Shown piece by piece: positions 22,775 to 31,293 of a DNA stretch of 42,109 bases. The notes below the pieces were generated by a model. That model had not been told where the DNA came from. It worked only from the letters and a program-made list of their open reading frames with translations, and ran no database searches. Where the stretch lies: assembly GCF_002160755.1 (NCBI RefSeq), contig NZ_NFLE01000036.1, forward strand, positions 1 to 42,109, in the 5' to 3' direction. The DNA comes from Lachnoclostridium sp. An14 (GTDB lineage Bacteria > Bacillota > Clostridia > Lachnospirales > Lachnospiraceae). The position numbers were made by a program, and so were the translations under genes. The number at the start of each line of letters is the position of its first letter. The first letter of the stretch is position 1.

Positions 22775-23327
22775 CCCGGGCCTCCTTGCCCTTTGTCGGG
22801 GCGGGCCGGGCGGCATTTTCCTTTCCGGCCTCTTTTGCGGCCTGCGCCATCTGTTCCCGGATTGATGCGGGCCGTACCGCCTCGGCCCGGGCCAGCAGCT
22901 TTTCCACCGCCTGGTTGTAGCCCTGGGCCGCCGCCCGGTCAAGTTGGGCCTGCAAGTCGCGGTTTGTTACCCGCGCCGTAGTGCGGTAGCCCGTCCTGCT
23001 GGTGGGATCGGGCTTGCTGGGAGCGCCCAGGAACACCCCGTTTTTCCCGTCCACCACCTTAAAATCATCCACCACCACGCCCCCGATGTTTACGCTGGCA
23101 AAGCCGATCAGCTTGCCCTGGGGCTCAATGGGCCGCACCGTTACCTGGGGCGTAGTGGCCTCCGCCACCGCCTGCTCTACCCGGAGCCTTACCGCCTCAT
23201 CAATGCTGATGCCCTGGTTTTCTGCCAGCTCCGCAATCGGAGCCTCAAACAATAAGCGCCGGAAATCCTCCTGCGCCATATCCACAGCGGGGGCACCTCG
23301 GCCCGCCGCCTCCTGCGTTTTCGCCAT
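22764..23327 (-). CDS. SpoVG-domain protein of the ICE
   Basis: 187 residues. The middle (about 60-105) matches SpoVG: VTVRPIEPQGKLIGFASVNI, GGVVVDDFKVVDGKNGVFLG. SpoVG proteins bind DNA or RNA and regulate genes in Firmicutes. Flanking helical parts (an N-terminal segment with FRRLLFEAPIAELAENQG and a C-terminal Ala-rich coil) are ICE-specific. It lies between VirB6 and the methyltransferase, a usual place in clostridial ICEs. Confidence 0.88.
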   Translation of the reverse strand: MAKTQEAAGRGAPAVDMAQEDFRRLLFEAPIAELAENQGISIDEAVRLRVEQAVAEATTPQVTVRPIEPQGKLIGFASVNIGGVVVDDFKVVDGKNGVFLGAPSKPDPTSRTGYRTTARVTNRDLQAQLDRAAAQGYNQAVEKLLARAEAVRPASIREQMAQAAKEAGKENAARPAPTKGKEARDDR

Positions 23328-23344
23328 AGTTCAACCTCTCTTTC

Positions 23345-24211
23345 TCAATGTGCGCCAAAGATACTTTTTGCAATCGTCCCGGTTTTGAACAGCATAAAGC
23401 AGAGCAAAACCGTATAGCCCACGGCTCCCCATATCGCGCCGATGGGATCGCCGCTTGTGGCGATCTCTTGAATGAGCACCGCATAGATGCCCACGCACAG
23501 CAGGATCAAAAGCCCCTGGAAACCGATAGCGAACAAGGACTTCAGATAATTCTGCCCCATGCTCCCCATTTCCCGGTTGGACAGGGTAGCCACCGGGATG
23601 GGCGCTAAACTGGTCAGCATATAGATTTCCAGCATACGGCCATAAATCAGAACAAAGATCACGATGTTTAACGCGGTCATGGTAAAGCCGATAAAGATAG
23701 ACTGGAGCCACAGGCCCAAAAGGGAGCCCAGCCCCATTGTCTCCAGCGTGGCCTCCAAATCCGCCAGCATATCCGGGGATATGTCCGTGGAGCCCTGGAT
23801 CACCCCCGCCGAGCTTGCAATCACGCTCTGCGACACATCAAAAATCGCATTGACGATATTGAAGGTGTTGGAGAGGATAAGGATGGCCGCCGCCGTCTTG
23901 AAAATCCACTTGAAAAACATCCAGGTGTCGATGTCATGTAAGTTGTTGCGGTCTATCAGCATTTGAATGAGCTCATAGACTGCCACATAGGTTAGGACTA
24001 ACCCGGCAATCGGTAAAATTACCGTCTCGGAAATCTGGCGGATGAGGGAGAAAACTCCGGCGTTCCACGCCGCCGGAGTTGTTCCCACCTCCCCCGCAAT
24101 CTCCCCGACTCGGGCATTTACCGTATCAAAAAGGCCGCTCAGATTGCCTAAAATGCCTTCAATGAGCAGGCTTTTGAGCCAGTCGGTCAGCCAGTCGGTG
24201 AGAAATCCCAT
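23345..24211 (-). CDS. VirB6/TrbL-like channel protein (CD1112 family)
   Basis: 288 residues with about six to seven membrane spans; starts MGFLTDWLTDWLKSLLIEG, with NLHDIDTWMFFKWIFKTAAA and LTSLAPIPVATLSNREMGSM as family landmarks. VirB6 proteins form the inner-membrane core of the conjugation channel. The ribosome site is weak (GGTAGCGG), and the gene starts 11 nt after the Maff2 stop, so it may rely on translation from Maff2, which the inner element has cut away. Confidence 0.92.
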   Translation of the reverse strand: MGFLTDWLTDWLKSLLIEGILGNLSGLFDTVNARVGEIAGEVGTTPAAWNAGVFSLIRQISETVILPIAGLVLTYVAVYELIQMLIDRNNLHDIDTWMFFKWIFKTAAAILILSNTFNIVNAIFDVSQSVIASSAGVIQGSTDISPDMLADLEATLETMGLGSLLGLWLQSIFIGFTMTALNIVIFVLIYGRMLEIYMLTSLAPIPVATLSNREMGSMGQNYLKSLFAIGFQGLLILLCVGIYAVLIQEIATSGDPIGAIWGAVGYTVLLCFMLFKTGTIAKSIFGAH

Positions 24212-24222
24212 AAGCCGCTACC

Positions 24223-24315
24223 TTAAAACAGACCGGACAGCAGAGGGATCAGCGTAGTGCCGAGCAGGATGATGCCGCCGCCCGCCATGAGCTGTTTCAT
24301 GCCCTGGCTTTTTGC
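24223..24315 (-). pseudogene. 3' half of the Maff2 gene, split by the inner element
   Basis: Codes for AKSQGMKQLMAGGGIILLGT and TLIPLLSGLF before the stop, with no start codon of its own in frame upstream of the junction except the internal ATG. The N-terminal half is at 35471-35611. Joining them at the shared GC gives GSDNPGSN-AKSQGMKQ in frame and a 72-residue protein with two membrane helices. The Maff2 family is found at this place in clostridial ICEs and is a candidate VirB2-like pilin. Confidence 0.93.
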
Positions 24316-24336
24316 TTATGTGTGATAAAGAAGCAA
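24314..24336. repeat. Inner element left end repeat
   Basis: GCTTATGTGTGATAAAGAAG plus CAA. It matches the reverse complement of 35463-35485 at 18 of 23 positions, all five differences being transitions. Confidence 0.85.
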
Positions 24337-24361
24337 TAGAAGTGCAAAAAATTTTGCCGTT

Positions 24362-24394
24362 CCTATCCGACACTTGGCCATTGTGTCGGATAGG
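24362..24394 (-). terminator. Hairpin after the inner recombinase gene
   Basis: CCTATCCGACAC/GTGTCGGATAGG, perfect 12-bp arms with a 9-nt loop, 9 bp beyond the recombinase stop. On the minus strand a T-run (ATTTTTT) follows after about 10 bases. It could be a terminator or an end-structure of the element. Confidence 0.6.
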
Positions 24395-24402
24395 TCGGGC
24401 GG

Positions 24403-26019
24403 TTATTCGGGCAAGTCAATCTTGCCGACAAAGCTGTAATAAATCTCAATGTCCTGCCTGCGGGTGCCGTTCTCATCATAGCTGCACTCATGCACCACAA
24501 TTTTCTCGATCATTTCCCGCAAGAGAGTGGGGGTCAGTTCTTCAAAGGCAAGGTGCTTGCGGACAATGCCCATAAATTTCTCGGCGTTGACGGTAGCTGC
24601 CTGTGACTTGTCCAGTTCGGCTTGCAGGGCGGCGGCTCTCTTTTTCAGCTCCGCTTGCTCGGCTTCGTAGTCAGCCGACAGTTCCATGAAACGCTCATCG
24701 CTGATTTTGCCGTTTACATTGTCCTCATACAGCCGCTTGATAATGCGGCTGATTTCAGAAATGCGTTCCTGCGCCTGTTCAAGCTGCTTGATGGCTGCGG
24801 CGGTCTTTCGCTTGCCGCCGATCTCGTTCTGCTGGACAAGTAGTTTCACAAACCGGCTCTCATGCTTGGCTGCGTATTCGGTCACTTGCCGGAGATTTGC
24901 CAGGACACCAGCGGTCAACAGATCGGTGCGGATAAAGTGCGCCGTACAGTTGCGGGTGCGCTTCTTGTAGCTGCCGCAGATGTAGCAGTCCTGTTTGCGG
25001 TCTTTGTTCTGATACCGCTGCTGATACAGCACATGGCCGCAGTCGGCGCAGAACAAAATCCCGGAGAACAGCCCCACTTCATCGTAGCGGTTCGGGCGTT
25101 TGCGCTGTTTGCGTAACTCCTGCACCCGTTCCCATGTTTCCTTGTCGATGATCGGCTCATGGTGGTTCTCGAAAATGGCCTGCTTCTCGACGGGGTTCTC
25201 TATGCTGTGCTTGACCTTATAAGAAGGCTTTTCCGTTTTGAAGTTCACCAGACATCCGGTGTACTCTCGGTTTTCGAGGATATGAACGACGGTGTTGGTC
25301 GCCCATTTGCACTCATAGCCTGGGTGATAACGGCGGGTGCTGCCTGTCCGCTGATATTCCAGCGTCCCCGGCGTGGGGATTTGCTGCTCCGTCAGCATAC
25401 GGGCAATCTTGGTCGGGCCGTTCCCGGCAAGGCAAAGCTGGTAAATCTGCTGCACCACCGGGGCGGCTTCCTCGTCTATAATAAAATTCTCGTCCTCGTC
25501 CATCACATAGCCGTAAACCGGCTTGCTGGTAACAGGCTTGCCGCTCATGCCTTTTGACTTTTTCACTGCCTTGATTTTCTTGCTCGTATCTCTCACCAGC
25601 CATTCATTGAACAGATTTCGCAGCGGGGTAAAATCGTTGTCCATGCCCTCGCTGGCACTGTCCACATTATCGTTGACAGCGATAAAACGCACACCCTTTT
25701 GAGGGAACAGCATTTCCGTGTAAAACCCTACCTGCAAGTAGTTTCGCCCTAACCGGCTCATGTCCTTGACGATGACCGTACCCACTTTCCCGGCTTCAAT
25801 GTCCGCAAGCATGGCTTGAAATCCGGGCCGCTGGAAGTTCGCGCCGGAAAAACCGTCGTCGGTGTACCAGCGCAGATTGGTAAAGCCGTTCTGTTTTGCG
25901 TAGGTTTCGAGTATCCTTTTTTGGTTCGATATGGAATTACTCTCGCCTTGCAATTCATCCTCGTGGGACAATCTCGGATAAAGGGCGGTAATGAGGTTTT
26001 GGGTGGCTTGTCTTAACAT
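24403..26019 (-). CDS. Large serine recombinase of the inner element
   Basis: 538 residues: resolvase domain with catalytic serine 18 in LYPRLSHED and VIVKDMSRLGRNY; recombinase domain (PVYGYVMDEDENFIIDEEAA onward); zinc ribbon (CADCGH, CYICGSYKK); C-terminal coiled coil and a final IVVHECSYDENG segment. TndX/TnpX-type. It is clearly different in sequence from the ICE enzyme at 4863, as expected for two elements with different cores (GC here, ATATGATTA for the ICE). GGAGG precedes the ATG. The stop lies about 90 bp from the left end of the element. Confidence 0.95.
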   Translation of the reverse strand: MLRQATQNLITALYPRLSHEDELQGESNSISNQKRILETYAKQNGFTNLRWYTDDGFSGANFQRPGFQAMLADIEAGKVGTVIVKDMSRLGRNYLQVGFYTEMLFPQKGVRFIAVNDNVDSASEGMDNDFTPLRNLFNEWLVRDTSKKIKAVKKSKGMSGKPVTSKPVYGYVMDEDENFIIDEEAAPVVQQIYQLCLAGNGPTKIARMLTEQQIPTPGTLEYQRTGSTRRYHPGYECKWATNTVVHILENREYTGCLVNFKTEKPSYKVKHSIENPVEKQAIFENHHEPIIDKETWERVQELRKQRKRPNRYDEVGLFSGILFCADCGHVLYQQRYQNKDRKQDCYICGSYKKRTRNCTAHFIRTDLLTAGVLANLRQVTEYAAKHESRFVKLLVQQNEIGGKRKTAAAIKQLEQAQERISEISRIIKRLYEDNVNGKISDERFMELSADYEAEQAELKKRAAALQAELDKSQAATVNAEKFMGIVRKHLAFEELTPTLLREMIEKIVVHECSYDENGTRRQDIEIYYSFVGKIDLPE

Positions 26020-26041
26020 AAAATCCTCCGTTTCCGACAGC

Positions 26042-26090
26042 CAGCCCCACTATTCCGTGGTTTCATTGTACCACGGAACGGCGGGGGCTG
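26042..26090. repeat. Long inverted repeat upstream of the inner recombinase
   Basis: CAGCCCC...TCCGTGGT, 8-nt loop, ACCACGGA...GGGGCTG, with unpaired bases between the two arm blocks. It lies in the leader of the recombinase gene, 23 bp before the start, and may control its translation or bind a regulator. Confidence 0.6.
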
Positions 26091-26200
26091 TACAGCGGCA
26101 AAAGCGTTAAATTTGCTTCTTTACAGCTTTTCAATTTTCCGATTTTTATGGTATGGGTTGTCGTCCCATATTTGCAGTAGAAAAGTTCATAACTCCGTGG

Positions 26201-26206
26201 TATACT
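26201..26206 (+). promoter_or_regulatory. -10 box before the 66-residue gene
   Basis: TATACT, with a poor -35 candidate (TAGAAA) 17 bp upstream; 38 bp before the start codon. Confidence 0.4.
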
Positions 26207-26244
26207 CTGATTTAACAAAAAAATCAGAAGTTAAAGGAGAAAAC

Positions 26245-26445
26245 ATGAAGTATACAATAGATGAATTAACCGCGGCCAAAAGGCAAATTGATTCAACTCT
26301 GCACAAGCTAAGAGAAACAGTAAAAACATTTGAATCAAAGGATAATTCCGAGCGTTATAAATCACAAATCACATTGGCAAAGAGAAGAATAAAAGCCTTT
26401 GAAATTGCAAATTATTTTATAGAGAATGAGATTAAGAATTGCTAA
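26245..26445 (+). CDS. Small helical protein of the inner element
   Basis: 66 residues from ATG 26245 (AAAGGAGA upstream), the only plus-strand gene of the element. Sequence MKYTIDELTAAKRQIDSTLH, then KLRETVKTFESKDNSERYKS and QITLAKRRIKAFEIANYFI is all helix, probably coiled coil. Homologues with 'AKxQIxSTxHKLRE' and 'YKSQITLAxRR' recur in Firmicutes mobile elements; function unknown. It has its own AT-rich promoter and a terminator at 26467. Confidence 0.78.
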   Translation: MKYTIDELTAAKRQIDSTLHKLRETVKTFESKDNSERYKSQITLAKRRIKAFEIANYFIENEIKNC

Positions 26446-26466
26446 AGCACTTCCGATTTTCGTTCC

Positions 26467-26497
26467 AGCGGTCATGCTCCCTGGCATGGCCGCTTTT
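26467..26497 (+). terminator. Terminator after the 66-residue gene
   Basis: AGCGGTCATG, 8-nt loop, CATGGCCGCT, then TTT. One mismatch in the stem. Confidence 0.65.
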
Positions 26498-26509
26498 CCA
26501 TGCCCCGGT

Positions 26510-26704
26510 TCACGCCGGATAAGTCGGCTCCTGTGTAGCAGCGGCTTCCGCTTCCAGTACCCGCGCCATTTTGTCGGCGGCTGTGGTTGTGGTGTCTTTC
26601 TTGAAATAGCCGGACACGACAAGGACGGAATTGCCCATGCGGATTTCCGTCACACAGTCAGGGCGGCGGGTGGTGCGGGTGTCGTGCTGCTTGTTATCTG
26701 CCAT
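26510..26704 (-). CDS. tnpW: TnpW-family transposon protein
   Basis: 64 residues from ATG 26704 (AAGGAG upstream). Core pattern DCVTEIRMGNSVLVVSGYFK followed by TAADKMARVLEAE. This is the TnpW family named from Tn4451-like mobilizable transposons; its role is not established. It is the last gene of the minus-strand rep/mob transcript. Confidence 0.88.
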   Translation of the reverse strand: MADNKQHDTRTTRRPDCVTEIRMGNSVLVVSGYFKKDTTTTAADKMARVLEAEAAATQEPTYPA

Positions 26705-26718
26705 AGGCAATACTCCTT

Positions 26719-27561
26719 TCAGTCGGTAATCAGTTTCTTCATGCTCTCCATTTTCCGCTTGGCGGTTTCCTGCCGGAAGTTGTCGCCGGTAAAGCGTACC
26801 GGGACGCACATGGAAAGCAGGCGGTCATAAATCCGGGAATGGGCGGTGTCCTCCGGGTTGTGCAGGTCGTCCAGCGTAAGGTTGGTCGTGACGATCAGCG
26901 GCTTGCCGCTGCGGTAACGGCTGTCAATCACATTGAACACCTGTTCCAGCCCGTATTCCGTCCCGCGTTCCATGCCGAAGTCGTCAAGGATCAGCAGCGG
27001 ATAACGACAAAGGCGGGAAATGTACTCGTTGCGCCCCTCAAAGCTGGCGGCAAGGTCATTGAGGATAAGAGCAAAGTTCGTCATGCGGACGGGGATTTCT
27101 TTCTCCATGAGGGCGTTTGCGATACAGCCTGCAAGGTAGCTTTTGCCGGTGCCTACGCCGCCCCAGAACAGGCAGCCGATATTGTCTGTCCGCATATCTT
27201 CCCAATGCTCCACATACCGGCGGGCAAGCCCGGTCTGCGGGTTCCTGCCGTTGTCGTTCTCGAAAGTCCAGTCCCGCATGGTGGGGTCGGTAAAGCCCCG
27301 GCGTTTCAGTTCTTCCACGGTGTCAAGGTGTCTGCGCCGCTTTTCGGCGGCTTCCCGTTCCTCGCGGGCGGTTCTCTGGCAGTCGCACTCTGCCGGGTGG
27401 CGGTCGCGCCCGAAGATAGCGGCCTTATCCGGCGCAAAATAGGCTTCTTTCGGCTTGCGGCACTTGCCGCAGTACAGTAAACCGTCCTCGCCGGTGTAGT
27501 CCTCCGGCTCCGGGATGGTGGTCGTCATATTCTCCAAAACCGCGTTGATTTCATTCTTCAT
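26719..27561 (-). CDS. DnaC/IstB-like ATPase
   Basis: 280 residues from ATG 27561, which overlaps the stop of the initiator gene (ATGA). A zinc-binding N-terminus (CGKCRKPKEAYFAP, then ECDCQRTAREEREAAEKRR) precedes an AAA+ core with Walker A FWGGVGTGKSYLAG and Walker B LLILDDFGMERGTEY, then an arginine finger region (SGKPLIVTTNLTLDDLHNPE). Fits a helicase-loader that works with the adjacent initiator in replicating the excised element or in a phage-like manner. The pair is standard in these elements. Confidence 0.93.
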   Translation of the reverse strand: MKNEINAVLENMTTTIPEPEDYTGEDGLLYCGKCRKPKEAYFAPDKAAIFGRDRHPAECDCQRTAREEREAAEKRRRHLDTVEELKRRGFTDPTMRDWTFENDNGRNPQTGLARRYVEHWEDMRTDNIGCLFWGGVGTGKSYLAGCIANALMEKEIPVRMTNFALILNDLAASFEGRNEYISRLCRYPLLILDDFGMERGTEYGLEQVFNVIDSRYRSGKPLIVTTNLTLDDLHNPEDTAHSRIYDRLLSMCVPVRFTGDNFRQETAKRKMESMKKLITD

Positions 27562-28352
27562 AAACTCTCGCCCTCCTTGCATGAGTAGTCTGGTATGCCC
27601 TTTTTAGGGGCTTCCTTTTTGTCGTTCCCCGCCCATATCCGCAGGGCGGCGGCATAGTTCTGGTAGCTTTTCCCGTTGGCGGCAAGGTAGCGGCTCATTT
27701 CCTCGATGAACCGTTCCAGCCTGTCAGGGTACTCTGCCTGCAACTCGTCGTATTCGGTCTGTGACAGAAAAATATTTCCATATCGGCCATAGGGCGCGGA
27801 CGGCCCCCCACTCACTCCCTTTGTTTGGCTCTCTGTAAGGTTGTTTATAGTAGTTTGGTTAGGGGACGGTTTTCCGACCATCATAAGGTCGGTTTTCTGA
27901 CCATCAGTAGGACGGTTTTCCGGCTCTATGAGGGGCGGACTTCCGGCCATCAGTTGGTCTGAAAACTGTACCTGTGGCACTGGCGGTACTTTGACATAAA
28001 GCCGGTTCGGTGCGGAGAAGCCGCCCCGTTCCCGTTCCAACAGCCCCGCCGTGTCCAGTTCATTAAGCGCCCCCTTGATGGTGGTGCTGCCTTTATCCAG
28101 TATTTCTGCTATCTCCGCGATGGGATAGATAATATAAATCCTGCCCTCGTCGTCCAGCCACTTGTTTTTCTGGGAGAGGGTGGAACGGTCTAACAGCAGC
28201 GAATACAGCAGCTTGGCGGTCTGTGAAATCTCCATTTTCAGCAGGAAACGGGGATACGGCAGATAGGCGGGCAGCCGCGTGTCTGCCCTGATATAATCAG
28301 CGATAGGATCACCTCCCTGTGTTCGGGTTGATTTTGGCGTATTGTCACGCAT
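27558..28352 (-). CDS. RepA-type replication initiator
   Basis: 264 residues from ATG 28352; the start is uncertain because the best ribosome-like sequence (GGAGGTGAT) falls after it. The N-terminal winged-helix part has LPAYLPYPRFLLKMEISQTA, KLLYSLLLDRSTLSQKNKW, GRIYIIYPIAEIAEILDKGS, TTIKGALNELDTAGLLERER. This is the replication initiator protein A family of Firmicutes mobile elements. The C-terminus (IWAGNDKKEAPKKGIPDYSC) is the usual DnaD-like tail. Suggests autonomous replication of the excised circle. Confidence 0.9.
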   Translation of the reverse strand: MRDNTPKSTRTQGGDPIADYIRADTRLPAYLPYPRFLLKMEISQTAKLLYSLLLDRSTLSQKNKWLDDEGRIYIIYPIAEIAEILDKGSTTIKGALNELDTAGLLERERGGFSAPNRLYVKVPPVPQVQFSDQLMAGSPPLIEPENRPTDGQKTDLMMVGKPSPNQTTINNLTESQTKGVSGGPSAPYGRYGNIFLSQTEYDELQAEYPDRLERFIEEMSRYLAANGKSYQNYAAALRIWAGNDKKEAPKKGIPDYSCKEGESL

Positions 28353-28424
28353 TAAAACGCCGTTTCCGGGGGAAAAGGATAAATGTATCGCGTACCCTTT
28401 GACACCCACGAAAAAAGCCTTGAT

Positions 28425-28811
28425 TTATGCGGGTTTGAAAGGCTCTAAAGCGTGACATCTCTGCCTTTGTTTCCGCTTTCTCTCGGCGGCTTTGATTTTC
28501 TTCATGCGCCCGGCGCAGTCGGGGCAGTATTTTCCCCGGTTGGATTTGGGGACAAAGGCCGCCCCGCAGACGGCACACCGTTTCCGGCTTCCCCGGCACA
28601 AGAGGGCTGCGGCCAGCTCCCCGTCAAGGGGCAGGACAGCCACACGGAACCAGTGGCACATGAGGGAAAAGGAAATGCTCTGGACGCACACGCAAGGCTC
28701 CCCGTCGTCCAATAGCAGGCAGTTCCCCTCATCGTAGTTACAGCACTCATGTACCAGCCGCCGCGCCCGCCGGTGCTGGCGGTAGTCCATGTGGGGCAGG
28801 TTATCGCTCAT
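28425..28811 (-). CDS. Cysteine-rich VLP-domain protein (inner element copy)
   Basis: 128 residues from ATG 28811 (AAAGGAG upstream), overlapping the relaxase stop by 11 nt. It has HECCNYDEGNCLLLDDGEPC, the FRVAVLPLDGELAAALL motif (VLP), and a zinc knuckle CAVCGAAFVP...CPDCAGRMKK with a basic tail. Paralogue of the ICE protein at 15443-15811, diverged beyond easy alignment outside the cysteines. Confidence 0.88.
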   Translation of the reverse strand: MSDNLPHMDYRQHRRARRLVHECCNYDEGNCLLLDDGEPCVCVQSISFSLMCHWFRVAVLPLDGELAAALLCRGSRKRCAVCGAAFVPKSNRGKYCPDCAGRMKKIKAAERKRKQRQRCHALEPFKPA

Positions 28812-30426
28812 GGCTCTGCTCCTTTCTGCGGTGCGGCTCGTCCCGGCGCAAAATCTGGTCGATGTTCCGCTTGACGGTCTGCAACTCCTTGAACCGCTGT
28901 TTCTGTTCGTGATAGGTGTTATACAGGCCGTCTTTCTCGGAGATAAGCTGCTCGATCTCGGCCTGCAACGCTTTCCGGGCGGGCAGCTTGGTAATGCCAT
29001 GCGCCTTGAAATACCGGGCTGCTGCGTCGGCTATGATAAAATCGCTCTCATGGGCCTGCCGGTATGCGGCGCGGGCTTTCTCGGATTTCTGTGCCCGCAG
29101 CCCGTCGCGGGCGGCCTTGGTCTGGGCGTAGGCCAACACCTGCCGCTGCAACTTCTTTTTCCCTTGCAGCTTCGTTTCCAGTGCTTTCAGTTCGCCGCTG
29201 GTCTGGCGCATTTTCTGATAGGCGGTGTCAACGGCGGCTTCTAACTGCTCCGGGGAAGTAAAGCCGTATTGCTGGTAGACGGACAGCGTTTTGGCGGCCT
29301 GCTTCAGATTGTGTATCTTCGCCCAGCGTTCATAGCCCCGGCCTTTGCCCTCGGCCATTTTCTGCTCAATGTCCACAAGCCGCTGCACTCCGTCCTGTTT
29401 CGGGGCGGCTATCTCGGCTCTGGCAACCTGCAAGCGGTCTTTTATGGTGCGTGGGGGATCGGGGGATCTGGCTGGCGCTTCGGCTGCTCTGGCGGCGTTT
29501 TGCTCTAAAACGGCAAAGACAGCGGCGCGGTCAAAATCGTCGCCCAGCTTCCGGGCGGTAATTGGCTTTGTCCTGTCCGGCGTGAGGTAGGAAAGCCGCC
29601 CCCGGCTCTCCTTGACGGTCACACCCTCCTGCAGCAACAGAGAGGAAAACTCGTCAAAGCTGGCGGCGGTGGCAAGGGCTTTCCGTAGGGTCTGCCGCAG
29701 CTTCTCCTTGTTCGTTTCAAACTTGGTCTGCCGGGGCGTGATACTATCGGCAATCATGGGGGCGTTCTGCTTGTCCAGCGCGGCCTGTCCCTTTTTCTGC
29801 GCCCAATACTCCCGGTCGGTGACGCGGTTCTTGCTGCCGTTCAAGAGGTCGATTTGATAAAGCCCCTCCCGGTGGCACATCTCCATGACTTCGGATTTGA
29901 AGTAGCGCAGGGCAGCGTCGGTACATCGGTGCTTGCAGCCGACTTTCGTATCGGCCGGCCTGTCCATGTAGGGCAGGAACGGCACTTCCTCAATCCGCAG
30001 GCTGTTTATGACGATATGCACATGAATGTTGCCGCTGTGGTTATGCCCGTCCGGGTGGGTGCAGACAAGGGCCTGGTGGCCGGGAAAATGCTCTTTACAG
30101 AATTGTTCCCCCAACGCCTGCGCCCGGTCTACGGTCAGGCCGTTGTCCGGCCCGTCCCGCGGGTCAAAGCTGATGATGTAGTGGTGGCTTTTCACATCTT
30201 CCCGCCGCTGGTTTTTCTGATAGCGGAGATTGGCCCGCATACACGCAACGGCAAAATCCTCCCCGTCGCAGTTCAGCGTGGACAGCCGGTAGTCCTCGCG
30301 GGGGATAAGCCTGCCGGTTTCATCAAGGACGGGCTTCATGGTAAACTCGTCATGCTCAAAGAGAAGATATTGCTCGGCGGCTCCGTAGTCGGCGTTTTTA
30401 GAGTTGATATGCTTGAGTGTTGCCAA
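28801..30426 (-). CDS. Relaxase (MobA/VirD2-like) of the inner element
   Basis: 541 residues. TTG 30426 is preferred because AGGTGA ends 5 nt before it and family members start M-ATLKHINSKN; a GTG at 30435 falls inside the ribosome site. Nuclease fold with HHYIISFDPRD, THPDGHNHSGNIHVHIVINS (histidine triad) and PFLPYMDRPADT; long charged C-terminal coil. It nicks the element's own oriT for mobilisation by a helper system. The gene overlaps MobC upstream and the VLP gene downstream. Confidence 0.93.
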   Translation of the reverse strand: MATLKHINSKNADYGAAEQYLLFEHDEFTMKPVLDETGRLIPREDYRLSTLNCDGEDFAVACMRANLRYQKNQRREDVKSHHYIISFDPRDGPDNGLTVDRAQALGEQFCKEHFPGHQALVCTHPDGHNHSGNIHVHIVINSLRIEEVPFLPYMDRPADTKVGCKHRCTDAALRYFKSEVMEMCHREGLYQIDLLNGSKNRVTDREYWAQKKGQAALDKQNAPMIADSITPRQTKFETNKEKLRQTLRKALATAASFDEFSSLLLQEGVTVKESRGRLSYLTPDRTKPITARKLGDDFDRAAVFAVLEQNAARAAEAPARSPDPPRTIKDRLQVARAEIAAPKQDGVQRLVDIEQKMAEGKGRGYERWAKIHNLKQAAKTLSVYQQYGFTSPEQLEAAVDTAYQKMRQTSGELKALETKLQGKKKLQRQVLAYAQTKAARDGLRAQKSEKARAAYRQAHESDFIIADAAARYFKAHGITKLPARKALQAEIEQLISEKDGLYNTYHEQKQRFKELQTVKRNIDQILRRDEPHRRKEQSHER

Positions 30427-30796
30427 CCGCGTCACCTACTTTCTTGAGGACTTCATACTTGAGGACGGCAAGGTCGGATATGGCGGCGCGTACCTCGCCG
30501 GAAAGGGTGTTGTAGGGTACGCCGTATTCGTTCAGATACCGGGCAATCTGATTGAGGTTGCCGCCGATCCTGCCGTACTCGGCTGTCAGCTTCCCGACAG
30601 CGGAAAGCAACTCGTCATTGACCGACGACACATGGACAACCGGGCGTATGGTCGCCCGCCGTATCGCCTGCCGGAGAAATTCGGACTGGCTGATACCATA
30701 GGGCGCAAGCCGCGCTGTGAAGTCGGCATACTCATCTTCGGACAGCCGGGTTTTCACAACGCGGCTGCGGTGGGGCGTGTTGTATTTCTTTCGCAT
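30398..30796 (-). CDS. MobC-like relaxosome protein (inner element)
   Basis: 132 residues from ATG 30796 (AAGGAGGT upstream). Basic N-terminus (MRKKYNTPHRSRVVKTRLSE), ISQSEFLRQAIRRATIRPVV, and the MobC hallmark GGNLNQIARYLNEYG. Works with the relaxase encoded next. It lies immediately downstream of the candidate oriT. Confidence 0.9.
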   Translation of the reverse strand: MRKKYNTPHRSRVVKTRLSEDEYADFTARLAPYGISQSEFLRQAIRRATIRPVVHVSSVNDELLSAVGKLTAEYGRIGGNLNQIARYLNEYGVPYNTLSGEVRAAISDLAVLKYEVLKKVGDAVGNTQAYQL

Positions 30797-30832
30797 GGTG
30801 TGACCTCCTTTCTCGCCCGTAAGGGCGCATGA

Positions 30833-30863
30833 GCAGGGTTTGGGGAAGGCACTCCCCAACAAG
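30833..30863. other. Candidate oriT of the inner element
   Basis: GGGTTTGGGGA-aggca-CTCCCCAACAAG: a hairpin that matches, arm for arm, the third hairpin of the ICE oriT-like cluster (12119-12145, opposite strand). It lies 37 bp upstream of MobC. The surrounding 30797-31220 holds no gene but is rich in T/C-run patterns and short repeats. Confidence 0.6.
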
Positions 30864-31220
30864 TTTCCCGCGAGGGGCAAAACTGCAGAATTGCGGATTT
30901 TGGCACCGTGGTAGAAACTTGCTCTCCGTGACTGCAAACTTTCTCTCACTTCCGTCCGCCACTTTTTTGGAAAACTGCAACCACAAAAGTTTGTTTCTCT
31001 TTTTCTGCTACTACTAATCCTGTAAAGGGCATTCCTGCCCGCTTTCGCTAAAATGACACCGGACGCAGTGGTTTCTACCCGGTGTTGGAGAAATCCTTTC
31101 TCTTTGCCCTCTACTACGGGTAAATGCTCCAAATGCCAAACACCAGGGCAGAAAAATTCCCTCCTCGCTTACTACTACAACCGGCAGGGGGCAAAATGGC
31201 CGGGAGCGGAGCCGGACAAC

Positions 31221-31256
31221 AAAAAAAGCAGTAAATCTTTTTCAAGACTTACTGCT
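31221..31256 (-). terminator. Terminator after the HTH gene
   Basis: Minus strand GCAGTAAGTC, 7-nt loop, GATTTACTGC, followed by seven T. It closes the tet(W)-methyltransferase-sigma transcript before the oriT region. Confidence 0.82.
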
Positions 31257-31293
31257 TTCGCTGGCCGCGTCGGTGGCGGCTGGTATTCAGTTT

